NCBI GenBank assembly: GCA_002840975.1
Contig: PHDN01000017.1
Coordinates: forward strand, 21,694-85,693
From: Bacteroidetes bacterium HGW-Bacteroidetes-16
GTDB lineage: Bacteria; Bacteroidota; Bacteroidia; Bacteroidales; F082
Length of the DNA stretch: 64,000 nucleotides
Reading direction: 5' to 3'
How positions within the stretch are numbered: the first letter of the stretch is position 1; the number at the start of each line of letters is the position of its first letter. Position numbers and translations under genes: made by a program. A model generated the notes under the pieces. It was not told where the DNA came from and searched no databases. It worked only from the letters and a program-made list of their open reading frames with translations. Shown here piece by piece: positions 1 through 8,370 of the stretch.

Positions 1-130
1 TATAAAACAACTAATTTTTTAGTTATACAATCGTTGCCGGATACCGCAACCCCTTGAAAACATTACTATTTAGACAGCGTAAAAAAGAGACTATTTTTCA
101 CATAAAACATCAACCGATCGAAATTAGTTC

Positions 131-138
131 TAATTTTG
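131..138 (+). promoter_or_regulatory. Putative -7 box for gdhA
   Basis: TAATTTTG matches the Bacteroidota housekeeping -7 consensus TAnnTTTG and lies 64 nt before the gdhA start. No clear TTG -33 element is visible at the expected distance, so this is a half-supported promoter. Confidence 0.4.
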
Positions 139-202
139 CTTTGTTAAAAAAATAACAACACAGTTAAAAACAACTGATTTTTAAAGTAAAATTTTTACTG
201 CT

Positions 203-1540
203 ATGGATCTTAATAAAATAATGAATGATCTGGAAAAAAAGCATCCAGGTGAAGTGGAATACCATCAGGCCGTTCGCGAAGTGCTTGAATCAATTGAGGA
301 TGTGGTAAACGAAAATCCGCAGTTTGAAACTGCCGGGATTATCGAACGCATTATTGAGCCCGACCGCATTCTTTCTTTCAAAGTTACCTGGGTTGACGAC
401 AAAGGCAAGGTAAATGTAAACCTGGGATACAGAATCCAGTTTAACAACGCCATTGGACCTTACAAAGGTGGTTTACGTTTCCACCCCAGTGTTAATCTCA
501 GTATCCTGAAATTCCTGGGCTTTGAGCAGATCTTCAAAAACTCACTAACAACCCTGCCCATGGGCGGTGGTAAAGGCGGTTCCGATTTCAATCCAAAAGG
601 CAAATCAGACGGCGAAATCATGCGTTTCTGCCAGGCCTTTATGATGGAATTGTGGCAATTAATCGGACCCGAAACAGATGTTCCTGCCGGCGATATTGGT
701 GTTGGTGGCAAAGAAATCGGATACATGTACGGTATGTATAAAAAACTGCGCCGTGAAAACACCGGTATTTTAACCGGAAAAGGAACCAATTGGGGTGGAA
801 GCCTCGTTCGTCCGGAAGCTACCGGGTTTGGAGCTGTATATTTTGCACAGGAAATGCTGGCTACCAAAGGCACCACATTTGAAGGAAAAAATGTTGCCAT
901 CTCCGGATTTGGTAATGTAGCCTGGGGTGCCGCCACCAAAGTAACCGAATTGGGTGGAAGAGTGGTAACTATTTCAGGTCCTGACGGATACATCTATGAT
1001 CCAAATGGAATCAGTGGTGATAAAATTGAGTATATGCTCGAACTGCGCGCTTCCAACCAGGACATCGTTGCTCCTTATGCCGTTGAATTCCCCGGAGCTA
1101 CCTTCAACGAAGGAAAACGGCCATGGGAAGTTAAAGTGGATGTGGCCCTGCCATGTGCAACCCAAAACGAATTAAATGGTGAAGATGCTCAGAAACTCAT
1201 TGACAATGGATGTATCTGTGTTGCTGAAGGTGCCAACATGCCTTCAACACCCGAAGCCATGCATTTGTTCCTGAAGAATAACATACTATTCGGACCCGCA
1301 AAAGCAGTCAACGCCGGTGGTGTTGCTACTTCTGGTCTCGAAATGTCGCAAAACGCCATGAAACTGGCCTGGCCGGCAGAAGAGGTGGATGCCAAATTGC
1401 ATCAGATTATGCGCAACATCCATGCAGCTTGTGTAAAACATGGCACCAAAGCCGATGGCAACGTAGATTACGTAAAAGGAGCCAACATTGCCGGTTTCTT
1501 AAAAGTAGCCAACTCGATGCTCGACCAAGGCATTATGTAG
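203..1540 (+). CDS. gdhA: NADP-type glutamate dehydrogenase
   Basis: This enzyme reversibly aminates 2-oxoglutarate to glutamate in the cytoplasm and is a main entry point for ammonium. The 445-residue length fits hexameric bacterial GDH. The substrate-binding stretch YKGGLRFHPSV is followed by LPMGGGKGGSDF, whose lysine is K124. A Rossmann glycine motif, SGFGNVAWGAA, starts the dinucleotide-binding domain around residue 236. The C-terminal NAGGVATSGLEMSQNA block is typical of the family. The gene is monocistronic, with its own -7 box upstream and a strong intrinsic terminator 24 nt after the stop. The assignment to the NADP(H) rather than the NAD(H) form rests on overall resemblance to GdhA-type enzymes, not on a decisive residue. 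Confidence 0.97.
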   Translation: MDLNKIMNDLEKKHPGEVEYHQAVREVLESIEDVVNENPQFETAGIIERIIEPDRILSFKVTWVDDKGKVNVNLGYRIQFNNAIGPYKGGLRFHPSVNLSILKFLGFEQIFKNSLTTLPMGGGKGGSDFNPKGKSDGEIMRFCQAFMMELWQLIGPETDVPAGDIGVGGKEIGYMYGMYKKLRRENTGILTGKGTNWGGSLVRPEATGFGAVYFAQEMLATKGTTFEGKNVAISGFGNVAWGAATKVTELGGRVVTISGPDGYIYDPNGISGDKIEYMLELRASNQDIVAPYAVEFPGATFNEGKRPWEVKVDVALPCATQNELNGEDAQKLIDNGCICVAEGANMPSTPEAMHLFLKNNILFGPAKAVNAGGVATSGLEMSQNAMKLAWPAEEVDAKLHQIMRNIHAACVKHGTKADGNVDYVKGANIAGFLKVANSMLDQGIM

Positions 1541-1563
1541 CCCTATAAGTTTAAATTGTTGAA

Positions 1564-1597
1564 AAAAGCCTCTCCAAAGACGAAGAGGCTTTTTTTT
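1564..1597 (+). terminator. Rho-independent terminator of gdhA
   Basis: An AAGCCTCT / AGAGGCTT stem (1566-1573 with 1584-1591) with a 10-nt loop runs directly into a T tract. Confidence 0.9.
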
Positions 1598-1661
1598 ATT
1601 TAAGTAATGAAGAAAACATCATAGAGTGAAGAATATAAATTGGTACACTCGAAAATTTCCC

Positions 1662-1669
1662 TATTTTTG
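1662..1669 (+). promoter_or_regulatory. Putative promoter of the POT transporter
   Basis: TATTTTTG matches TAnnTTTG. TTGG at 1640-1643 lies 18 nt upstream, close to the usual -33 to -7 spacing. The transporter start codon is 41 nt downstream. Confidence 0.55.
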
Positions 1670-1710
1670 TCCGTCTTGGAAAAAAAATTGTTACACCTAA
1701 TCTATTAATT

Positions 1711-3231
1711 ATGTTTAAAGGACACCCGAAAGGACTTATTCCTGCCGCACTTGCCAACATGGGAGAGCGTTTTGGATTTTACACCATGATGGCTATTTTA
1801 GTGCTGTTTTTGCAAGCTAAATTTGGCTTGACTGGAACACACGCTGGAATAATTTATGGTACATTTTATTTCTCAATTTATATCCTTGCACTTGTTGGAG
1901 GTATTATTGCTGATAGAATACAAAACTTTAAAGGAACCATTTTAGTTGGTTTAATCATGATGGCAGCAGGATACCTGATACTGGCCATTCCAACACCAAC
2001 ACCAGTTTCAAGCCTACCCTTTTTCCTTACTATCACGATCGTGGGTCTGTTTGTTATCGCCTTTGGTAATGGACTCTTCAAGGGAAATTTACAGGCGTTG
2101 GTTGGTCAGATGTACGACAACGAAAAATATGACAAATTAAGAGATTCAGGCTTCTCCCTTTTTTATGCATTTATTAATGTAGGTGCTATATTTGCCCCAT
2201 TGGCCGCTGTAGGTATCAGAAACTGGTGGTTGGAAAAAAACAATCTTCATTACGATGCTACCTTACCAGAACAATGTCATACCTATCTCTCAGGAGCAAT
2301 GTCGCCGGAAGCAGTTGGCAGATATCAGGTATATGCGGATAAAGCAGTCGGAAGTACGGTCACTGACCTCATTTCTTTTTCAAATGAATACTTAAACATA
2401 TTCAATACCGGTTTCCATTATGCATTTGGTATCGCCATTATTGCCATGGCCATTTCGTTGACCATTTTTTTGAAAAACAAAAAGAACTTTCCAAATCCAA
2501 AATCGAAATCATCAGGTATAGAGATTACGGGTGAAATCAAAATGGAAGCCAAAGAAGTTGCACAACGCATGTATGCATTACTTGCCGTATTTGGTGTTGT
2601 TATTTTCTTCTGGTTCTCATTCCATCAAAATGGATTAACACTTACTTTTTTTGCCAGAGATTATACGGTACTAAAAGTGGGAACGTATAGCTTTTCAGCA
2701 GAAATTTTTCAATCCATGAATCCATTTTTTGTGGTGTTCTTAACTCCGATTGTAGTTGGTTTATTTGGCTGGTTGCGTGCCAGAAACATGGAACCTTCAA
2801 CTCCAAAGAAAATTGCCATTGGTATGGGAATTGCTTCTTTAGCCTTTGTAGTAATGACCATCGGATCAATCGGGCTTCCTAATTTCTCAACCATCAGCAC
2901 TGCCACCGGTGGTATTCCTTTAGATGATGTACACCGCGTTTCTCCATACTTGCTGTTGGGAACCTATTTTATACTAACGGTCGCTGAATTGTTTATCAGT
3001 CCTATGGGAATTTCCTTCGTTTCAAAAGTAGCCCCACCTCAATACCAGGGAATGATGCAAGGGGGTTGGCTTGGAGCAACGGCTTTGGGTAATGGGTTGT
3101 TGTTTATTGGTGCCATTCTTTATGATACAATTCCAATCTGGATGACATGGAGTATCTTTGTAATTGCAACTGCTATCTCCATGTTTACAATTATGTTTAT
3201 GGTTAAATGGCTTGAAAGAGTAGCGAAATAA
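1711..3231 (+). CDS. POT/PTR2-family proton-coupled peptide transporter
   Basis: This is a major-facilitator protein of the proton-dependent oligopeptide transporter family, expected to import di- and tripeptides across the inner membrane. Its 506 residues are mostly hydrophobic helices (about 12 to 14). The helix-1 family motif reads NMGERFGFYTM at residues 16-26, and the PTR2-type stretch FYFSIYILALVGGIIADR follows helix 2. In characterised POT proteins the first position of the ExxER proton-coupling motif is Glu, but here it is Asn16 (N-M-G-E-R). The loop between about residues 175 and 220 is unusually long. The gene stands alone between its own promoter and terminator. Substrate specificity cannot be read from the sequence. 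Confidence 0.9.
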   Translation: MFKGHPKGLIPAALANMGERFGFYTMMAILVLFLQAKFGLTGTHAGIIYGTFYFSIYILALVGGIIADRIQNFKGTILVGLIMMAAGYLILAIPTPTPVSSLPFFLTITIVGLFVIAFGNGLFKGNLQALVGQMYDNEKYDKLRDSGFSLFYAFINVGAIFAPLAAVGIRNWWLEKNNLHYDATLPEQCHTYLSGAMSPEAVGRYQVYADKAVGSTVTDLISFSNEYLNIFNTGFHYAFGIAIIAMAISLTIFLKNKKNFPNPKSKSSGIEITGEIKMEAKEVAQRMYALLAVFGVVIFFWFSFHQNGLTLTFFARDYTVLKVGTYSFSAEIFQSMNPFFVVFLTPIVVGLFGWLRARNMEPSTPKKIAIGMGIASLAFVVMTIGSIGLPNFSTISTATGGIPLDDVHRVSPYLLLGTYFILTVAELFISPMGISFVSKVAPPQYQGMMQGGWLGATALGNGLLFIGAILYDTIPIWMTWSIFVIATAISMFTIMFMVKWLERVAK

Positions 3232-3265
3232 CTTAAAAAATTTTGGAGCAGGTAACTGCTTCTTG

Positions 3266-3298
3266 AAAGGGATGAATTTTATCAATTCATCCCTTTTT
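3266..3298 (+). terminator. Rho-independent terminator of the POT transporter
   Basis: A perfect 13-bp stem, AAAGGGATGAATT (3266-3278) with AATTCATCCCTTT (3284-3296), has a 5-nt loop and a short T tract. Confidence 0.9.
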
Positions 3299-3307
3299 CA
3301 ATTTAAG

Positions 3308-3315
3308 TACCTTTG
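3308..3315 (+). promoter_or_regulatory. Putative -7 box of the radical SAM gene
   Basis: TACCTTTG matches TAnnTTTG, 23 nt before the ATG at 3339. No good -33 element is seen. Confidence 0.4.
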
Positions 3316-3338
3316 CGCATGACAACCGATTACCAGAT

Positions 3339-4292
3339 ATGACAGATGCGAACTTCCCCTGGAACCACCAACGCCGCTACAACGCCTACTCAGAATACTT
3401 TAAACGAACTCTGGGGCAACGGGTGCAGAAACTCACCGTGGATGCGGGTTTTACCTGTCCCAACCGCGATGGCAGCAAAGGCCGGGGCGGTTGTACCTAT
3501 TGTAACAACGATGCCTTCAATCCCTCCTACTGTCAGCCTGACAAATCCATTGAGTGGCAGGTAAACGAAGGAATTGAGTTCCATCTGAAACGATACAGGC
3601 GTGCCGATCAGTTCCTGGTGTATTTTCAACCCTATTCGAATACCTATGCCCCACTTGAAAAATTAAAGGAATTGTACGAATCAGCACTGGTACAACCCGG
3701 TGTGGTGGGCTTGGTGATTGGCACCCGGCCCGATTGCGTGGATGATGAGAAGCTGGAATATCTAAGTCATCTGGCCAAAAAACATTTCATTGCCATAGAA
3801 TATGGCGTCGAAAGCATTTACAATTCAACACTCGAGCGCATCAACCGACAACATACATTTGAAGAATCAGAAAAAGCCATCCGGCAAACGGCTACTATGG
3901 GTTTGCATGTTGGCTCCCATTTTATTTTTGGATTGCCGGGCGAAAATCGGAAAATGATGCGCGATTCAATCCATATCATCAACGAACTACCACTGACAAG
4001 CATCAAGTTCCACCAGTTGCAAATTGTAACGGGCACCACCATGGCGCGCGATTACAGACTGCATTCTGCCGATTATGATTTATTTTCGTATGATGAATAC
4101 ATTCCATTTATCGTTGATATTACCGAGCGGCTCAATCCTGCATTCATCATCGAACGCTTTGCCGGTGAAGTTCCTCCGAGGTTTCTGGCTGGCCCGGGTT
4201 GGGGCAATATCCGCAACGACCAGATCAATGTGGCCATCGAGAAGGAACTGGAACGAAGAGACAGTTGGCAGGGGAAGTATTTTAATATCTAA
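3339..4292 (+). CDS. TIGR01212-family (YhcC-like) radical SAM protein
   Basis: This 317-residue protein binds a [4Fe-4S] cluster and S-adenosylmethionine. Near the N terminus GFTCPNRDG is followed by GGCTYCNN, giving the three cysteines of the cluster motif in the spacing of the YhcC/TIGR01212 group. The middle contains YFQPYSNTYAPLEKLKELYE, and the segments VIGTRPDCVDDE and EYGVESIYNSTLERINRQHT are typical of this subgroup's barrel. The reaction is not established for the family, although a tRNA-modification role has been suggested for YhcC relatives. The gene is flanked by unrelated genes and is probably monocistronic. The ATG at 3339 is chosen because it gives the standard N terminus and follows a -7 box. 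Confidence 0.9.
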   Translation: MTDANFPWNHQRRYNAYSEYFKRTLGQRVQKLTVDAGFTCPNRDGSKGRGGCTYCNNDAFNPSYCQPDKSIEWQVNEGIEFHLKRYRRADQFLVYFQPYSNTYAPLEKLKELYESALVQPGVVGLVIGTRPDCVDDEKLEYLSHLAKKHFIAIEYGVESIYNSTLERINRQHTFEESEKAIRQTATMGLHVGSHFIFGLPGENRKMMRDSIHIINELPLTSIKFHQLQIVTGTTMARDYRLHSADYDLFSYDEYIPFIVDITERLNPAFIIERFAGEVPPRFLAGPGWGNIRNDQINVAIEKELERRDSWQGKYFNI

Positions 4293-4364
4293 CGAACGTA
4301 TTATCTTTCCAAAAATATTTACTCATTTTTTTGTTTATAAACACAATCTGTTTAAGGTTTTACG

Positions 4365-4372
4365 TATATTTG
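4365..4372 (+). promoter_or_regulatory. Putative -7 box of the T9SS cargo gene
   Basis: TATATTTG matches TAnnTTTG, 30 nt before the ATG at 4403. The -33 side is not convincing. Confidence 0.45.
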
Positions 4373-4402
4373 AAGTTCTACTAACCCCTAAAAACAAGTA
4401 AA

Positions 4403-5317
4403 ATGAAAAAAGCAACCATTCTCATTTCGATTATCTTTTTCTTTTCAATTTCAAACGCCCAGGATTTCGCACCCATTGGTGCTAAATGGCATTATACAGA
4501 GGGGTTTTTTATGTCTGGAGACAAGAATTTCTTAAAAATCACTTCTGTTAAAGATACCGTTTATCAGGGAAAAGCATGCCGCAAACTCTTAAAAACCAGA
4601 ATTATCTGGTGTAATATGAGAACTGAAACTGAATATGTATATTCGGAGAACAATGCTGTATTTTTCTGGCAAAGCGATTTAACCGGATTTCAAAAGCTGA
4701 TCGACTACAATGTAGAAGCCGGTGATTCCTGGGCAATACAGATGAATGACATGGTAATAGCTACCGATATCGATTCGGTGCTGATTGAGGTAGACTCCAC
4801 AAGTTACATTGACATCAACGACCAATCGCTTAAAGTGCTGTATGTAACCTATCGTGGTTACTATGATGATGAGATTGAGGTGAAGTATTCATCACAGATT
4901 ATTGAGAAAATCGGTGATATGTACTATTTGTTCAATTTCTTTCCCGAATTGGGGCTGGCTTGCGATGGCAACTATTCAGAGGGGTTGCGGTGCTACGAGG
5001 ATGAAGAATTGGGATTGTATTCAACCGGTATCGCCGATTCGTGCACCTATATTTATCATTGGACTGTCATTGAGGTAGAAAGTAAGGAATCCATTTTTAG
5101 CGTTTATCCAAATCCAACCAGAGATGTTGTTGAAATAAATACGAATTCTCAGGAAAGTATGGTACTGGAGATCAGAGACCTGACAGGCAGGCTTATTTCA
5201 AAATATGATTTTCGATCAAACACAGAGATTGATTTATCAGAGTTACCGGATGGAATTTATTTGATGAAGGCGATTGATGGCCAAAGGATGGAAATTAAAA
5301 AGATCATCAAGAACTAA
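4403..5317 (+). CDS. Secreted protein with T9SS C-terminal sorting domain
   Basis: A 304-residue exported protein of unknown function. It begins with a Sec signal peptide (hydrophobic core ILISIIFFFSISNAQ, cleavage expected after Ala-Gln near residue 20). The body (about 20-225) is not a family I recognise. It is rich in acidic and aromatic residues and carries several cysteines, as in extracellular beta-rich proteins. The last 75 residues form a type-A T9SS sorting domain: FSVYPNPTRDVVEINT, a middle EIRDLTGRLI strand, then LSELPDGIYLMKAIDG and a basic tail. The domain would direct the protein through T9SS and be removed by a PorU-type sortase such as those encoded at 18170-25858. The gene is preceded by its own -7 box and is probably monocistronic. 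Confidence 0.85.
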   Translation: MKKATILISIIFFFSISNAQDFAPIGAKWHYTEGFFMSGDKNFLKITSVKDTVYQGKACRKLLKTRIIWCNMRTETEYVYSENNAVFFWQSDLTGFQKLIDYNVEAGDSWAIQMNDMVIATDIDSVLIEVDSTSYIDINDQSLKVLYVTYRGYYDDEIEVKYSSQIIEKIGDMYYLFNFFPELGLACDGNYSEGLRCYEDEELGLYSTGIADSCTYIYHWTVIEVESKESIFSVYPNPTRDVVEINTNSQESMVLEIRDLTGRLISKYDFRSNTEIDLSELPDGIYLMKAIDGQRMEIKKIIKN

Positions 5318-5410
5318 TCTTTTTATTTAAAGGCAAAGCAACCTAATTTTTAATCAAGACTTAAAAAACCTAAAAAATTGACAAATTATTTCATTCGAAT
5401 AAATTTTGTG

Positions 5411-5418
5411 TATATTTG
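5411..5418 (+). promoter_or_regulatory. Putative -7 box of the membrane protein/regulator operon
   Basis: TATATTTG matches TAnnTTTG and ends 23 nt before the ATG at 5442. It lies inside the longer open frame that begins with a TTG at 5406, which argues against that upstream start. The leader would be very short and would include the palindrome at 5430-5439. Confidence 0.5.
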
Positions 5419-5429
5419 CTTTGTATTTC

Positions 5430-5439
5430 AAAGTACTTT
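5430..5439 (+). promoter_or_regulatory. Candidate operator, copy 1 (AAAGTACTTT)
   Basis: A perfect 10-bp palindrome lies between the -7 box and the start codon. The surrounding sequence CTTTGtAtTTCAAAG continues upstream and is shared with the site before creD (6375-6384). A repressor bound here would cover the transcription start. The best candidate binder is the winged-helix protein at 6056-6346; this is inference. Confidence 0.55.
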
Positions 5440-5441
5440 CA

Positions 5442-6059
5442 ATGAACAACGAAACTTATATTGAAGATCTGAAAATGATCAGGGAGATGATGAACCGCTC
5501 CTCCAGGTTTATATCATTGAGCGGACTATCAGGCGTTTTTGCCGGCAGCTTCGCCTTGATTGGCGCCTATTTAGCCTACCTCACCGTTTATGCAAACCAG
5601 GACTATCTGCAATACCGAAAGGCAGTGCTTACTACCGAAACCATCACCACTTTGTTGTTAATCGCTGTCGTTACGTTGTTGCTTTCCATCGCAATGGGAA
5701 TATTTCTATCTAAAAGGAAAGCCAGAAAAGACAAGGAAAAAGTTTGGAACTTACAAGCAAAAAGAATGCTCATCAACCTGTTTATCCCATTGATTACCGG
5801 AGGGTTCTTATCGCTTATTTTACTCTTCAAGGGATATATTGGTATTGTGGCTCCCTTAACACTCATATTTTACGGACTTGCACTCGTTAACGCCAGTAAA
5901 TATACGCTTACCGAAATTCGAAGTCTGGGCATCGTTGAAATTATCCTCGGACTTTTGGCCGCTCAATTTATCGGATACGGTCTTATTTTCTGGGCCCTGG
6001 GATTCGGAGTTTTGCACATCATTTATGGCATTGCCATGCACCTTAAATACAGGTCATGA
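5442..6059 (+). CDS. Small multi-pass membrane protein, regulator partner
   Basis: A 205-residue protein of unknown function with a short charged N terminus (NNETYIEDLKMIREMMNRSS) and about six hydrophobic helices. Two come before residue 90, followed by a basic cytoplasmic loop (SKRKARKDKEKVWNLQAKR) and about four more. The ATG at 5442 is preferred over the upstream TTG because a -7 box and a palindromic operator lie between them. The stop overlaps the ATG of the next gene by 4 nt (ATGA at 6056-6059), so the two are translationally coupled. The pairing of such a membrane protein with a small winged-helix regulator next to creD is seen in other Bacteroidota. The membrane protein might modulate the regulator, but nothing in the sequence proves this. 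Confidence 0.8.
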   Translation: MNNETYIEDLKMIREMMNRSSRFISLSGLSGVFAGSFALIGAYLAYLTVYANQDYLQYRKAVLTTETITTLLLIAVVTLLLSIAMGIFLSKRKARKDKEKVWNLQAKRMLINLFIPLITGGFLSLILLFKGYIGIVAPLTLIFYGLALVNASKYTLTEIRSLGIVEIILGLLAAQFIGYGLIFWALGFGVLHIIYGIAMHLKYRS

Positions 6060-6346
6060 AGAAAATTCTAAAAGATCTTGACAAAGCCTTTGAGAATAAA
6101 ATCAGGCTGGGGATCATGTCGGCCCTGGTGGTAAACGAATACCTTGATTTTAATACGCTTAAAGAACTACTTGAGGTAACCGATGGAAACCTGGCCAGTC
6201 ATTTAAAATCGCTCGAGAACAGTGGATATATTAATTTCAGAAAAGAATTTCTCGATCGAAAACCAAACACAAAATATTCGGCTACGCAAGAAGGCACGCT
6301 CGCATTTACCAAACACATCAAAGCCATAGAGCAATTACTAAAATAA
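6056..6346 (+). CDS. Winged-helix transcriptional regulator
   Basis: This 96-residue protein is essentially one winged helix-turn-helix domain of the MarR/ArsR-like type. LDKAFENKIRLGIMSALVV forms helix 1, the recognition region TDGNLASHLKSLENSGYI lies at about residues 44-61, and a wing rich in Arg/Lys (RKEFLDRKPNTKYSAT) follows. It overlaps the preceding membrane-protein gene by 4 nt. Its stop is 59 nt before creD, with a second copy of the AAAGTACTTT palindrome in between. The simplest reading is an autoregulator that also controls creD. No ligand-binding domain is present, so any signal must come through dimerisation or through the membrane partner. Confidence 0.88.
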   Translation: MKKILKDLDKAFENKIRLGIMSALVVNEYLDFNTLKELLEVTDGNLASHLKSLENSGYINFRKEFLDRKPNTKYSATQEGTLAFTKHIKAIEQLLK

Positions 6347-6374
6347 AAATTTTTATCATTTCACTTTGCAATTC

Positions 6375-6384
6375 AAAGTACTTT
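6375..6384 (+). promoter_or_regulatory. Candidate operator, copy 2 (AAAGTACTTT), before creD
   Basis: The same perfect palindrome as at 5430-5439, in the same extended context (CTTTGcAaTTCAAAG upstream, one base then AA downstream). It lies 21 nt before the creD ATG. A weak -7-like TCACTTTG is at 6361-6368. Confidence 0.55.
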
Positions 6385-6405
6385 TAATAACCTAATACAC
6401 ATAAC

Positions 6406-7749
6406 ATGAACACAGAAAACAAATCCTTTGAAAAAGCCCACAACTGGGTGAGAAATTCAGTAACCCTAAAAGTGGTTACCATCACAATCATGGTACTCCT
6501 TTTACTCATTCCCACCGAAATGGTTAAATCGATTATCGGCGAAAGGGAAACATTAAACTACGCAGCAACAAACGAAGTAGGTTCAAAATGGGCTGGCCCC
6601 CAACAACTTAATGGACCCATACTTACCATACCGGTTGTTTACGAAGTAGTTAATGCTGACCAGAAAAGTGAATTGGTCAAATACTGGCATATCCTGCCCG
6701 AAGAATTAAAAATTGATGGTACGATTCAACCGGAAAAACTAAGGAGAGGTATCTATGAGGTGGTTGTATATAAATCAAAGTGTTCGTTTACCGGAAAGTT
6801 CGATCTTGACAAATCCATCGACCGCAACTCACTGAAAGAAATCAGATACGACCAGGCGTTCCTTACCCTTGGTATCACTGACCTGCGCGGCATTAAAGAT
6901 GAAATCATTTTGAACTGGAACGATGAAAAACTCAAGGTAAAACCAGGATCAACCCTATCCGATCTGATATACTCGGGCGTAACCATCGACCTTCCCGACC
7001 TGAGCGACAACCTGCACAATAAAGTCGACTTTGACTTCGCCCTTAACCTCCAGGGGAGCCAATCGATGTCCTTTGTTCCACTCGGGAACACCACAGAAGT
7101 TAATTTGACATCCAACTGGCCCTCTCCCAGTTTCGATGGAAATTTCCTACCGGATTCCCGCGAGGTATCGGCCACCGGGTTCACCGCCAACTGGAAAATC
7201 CTGCAACTTAACCGAAACATTCCTCAAAGTTGGGTGTATGGCGACCAACGAGAAAATTTAAACAATGCCGCTTTTGGCGTTGATCTCATTCTCCCGTTGG
7301 ATGATTATCAGAAATCCATGAGGTCGGCCAAGTACAGCGTGTTAACCATCGCACTTACCTTCTTGATTTTCTTTTTGGTCGAAATCCTGAACAGGCGAAA
7401 AATACATCCGTTTCAATATACCTTAGTCGGATTGGCCCTGATCCTTTTCTATGTGCTGCTGATTTCCATTTCAGAACACACCAATTTCAACGTAGCCTAT
7501 TTTATTTCCACTGTGTCCATCGTTTCGATGGTATCGCTGTATTCAATGAGTATTTTTAAGTTGAGGAAATTCACCATGATACTAACCACCACACTGGCTG
7601 CTATTTATGGATTTCTATTTGTCATACTGCAAATGGAAGACTATGCTTTGCTCATGGGCAGCATCGGTTTGACCATCATTCTGGGAGCAACCATGTATTT
7701 TACCAGAAAAATCAACTGGTATCAATTGAATTTTGAATCTCAGGAATAG
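6406..7749 (+). CDS. creD: CreD-family inner membrane protein
   Basis: This 447-residue protein matches CreD (cell envelope integrity, colicin-tolerance type). It has an N-terminal membrane helix (about residues 20-42), a large periplasmic domain (about 45-300) and four to six helices at the C terminus. Family segments visible are MVLLLLIPTEMVKSIIGERE right after helix 1, and ILPLDDYQKSMRSAKYSVL, which enters the helical part. CreD expression in other bacteria responds to envelope or beta-lactam stress through CreBC. No CreBC is encoded here; the small winged-helix gene just upstream and the shared palindrome suggest a different control. A long hairpin follows the stop. Confidence 0.92.
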   Translation: MNTENKSFEKAHNWVRNSVTLKVVTITIMVLLLLIPTEMVKSIIGERETLNYAATNEVGSKWAGPQQLNGPILTIPVVYEVVNADQKSELVKYWHILPEELKIDGTIQPEKLRRGIYEVVVYKSKCSFTGKFDLDKSIDRNSLKEIRYDQAFLTLGITDLRGIKDEIILNWNDEKLKVKPGSTLSDLIYSGVTIDLPDLSDNLHNKVDFDFALNLQGSQSMSFVPLGNTTEVNLTSNWPSPSFDGNFLPDSREVSATGFTANWKILQLNRNIPQSWVYGDQRENLNNAAFGVDLILPLDDYQKSMRSAKYSVLTIALTFLIFFLVEILNRRKIHPFQYTLVGLALILFYVLLISISEHTNFNVAYFISTVSIVSMVSLYSMSIFKLRKFTMILTTTLAAIYGFLFVILQMEDYALLMGSIGLTIILGATMYFTRKINWYQLNFESQE

Positions 7750-7759
7750 GATTAAGATG

Positions 7760-7797
7760 GATCCAATCTCATGTGGGAAGCCACCTGAGATTGGATC
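7760..7797 (+). terminator. Long hairpin after creD, probable terminator
   Basis: GATCCAATCTCA (7760-7771) pairs perfectly with TGAGATTGGATC (7786-7797), and an inner GTGG/CCAC extends the stem. No clear T tract follows, so termination may be imperfect or the hairpin may only protect the mRNA end. Confidence 0.55.
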
Positions 7798-7869
7798 ATA
7801 TATAACACGATCCGGGTAACGATTTCATACCCCATTTACACAAATATCCGTTCTCAAGGCAAATCAACA

Positions 7870-8111
7870 GGTACGGAGTACCGCGAATATTTATAGAAAA
7901 ACAAGAACCCATTTTTTAAGGTGCAGCGCACCGTTCTATTTTCACGTTAATTTTAACCTATAAGAAACAAAATAATAGCCAATGGAATTTATCTTTTAGT
8001 GAGTGTTAATGATACGAATACATTGGCTCTTTTCAAATCAATATTACGGTGCTCCGCACCTTGAATCTATTGATAATAAATTGGATATAAATATTTTCGG
8101 TGCGCCGCACC
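7870..8111. repeat. Four copies of a 13-bp palindromic repeat
   Basis: The 594-bp gap between creD and the next gene carries four near-identical palindromes, GGTGC-nnn-GCACC: 7870-7882 (GGTAC variant), 7920-7932, 8048-8060 and 8099-8111. The flanks are asymmetric (A before, CG after, then A/T-rich). By these flanks the first two copies point right and the last two left. No ORF worth calling lies in the gap. The palindromes resemble short dispersed REP-like elements, not an array of spacers. Confidence 0.7.
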
Positions 8112-8370
8112 TCAAAATTGATACTCAAAACCAATTCAAAATATACTTGCATGCAGACCCAGCCAATAACTAATGCAATATCATTTCACCTTTCACAGCT
8201 TGACTTATATACATTAAAAAGAAAAACAGGTTGTAGTAAATACACTAAATAAAATTTGATTAAACCCGACCTCAACAAAAGAGTGTACAACTTTACAGAT
8301 ATTTATTTAAATATCTTGTGAATTCAATCATTGATTCGTACATTTGGTGAACCTTAATAAACTCAACGAA

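Noticed and set aside
5406..5441. Longer N terminus for the 5442 membrane protein from a TTG at 5406
   Set aside because: The extra codons cover a TAnnTTTG promoter box and the palindromic operator; the ATG at 5442 is the natural start.
8344..8370. TTG start of the large secreted protein
   Set aside because: The ATG at 8371 begins directly with a well-formed signal peptide.
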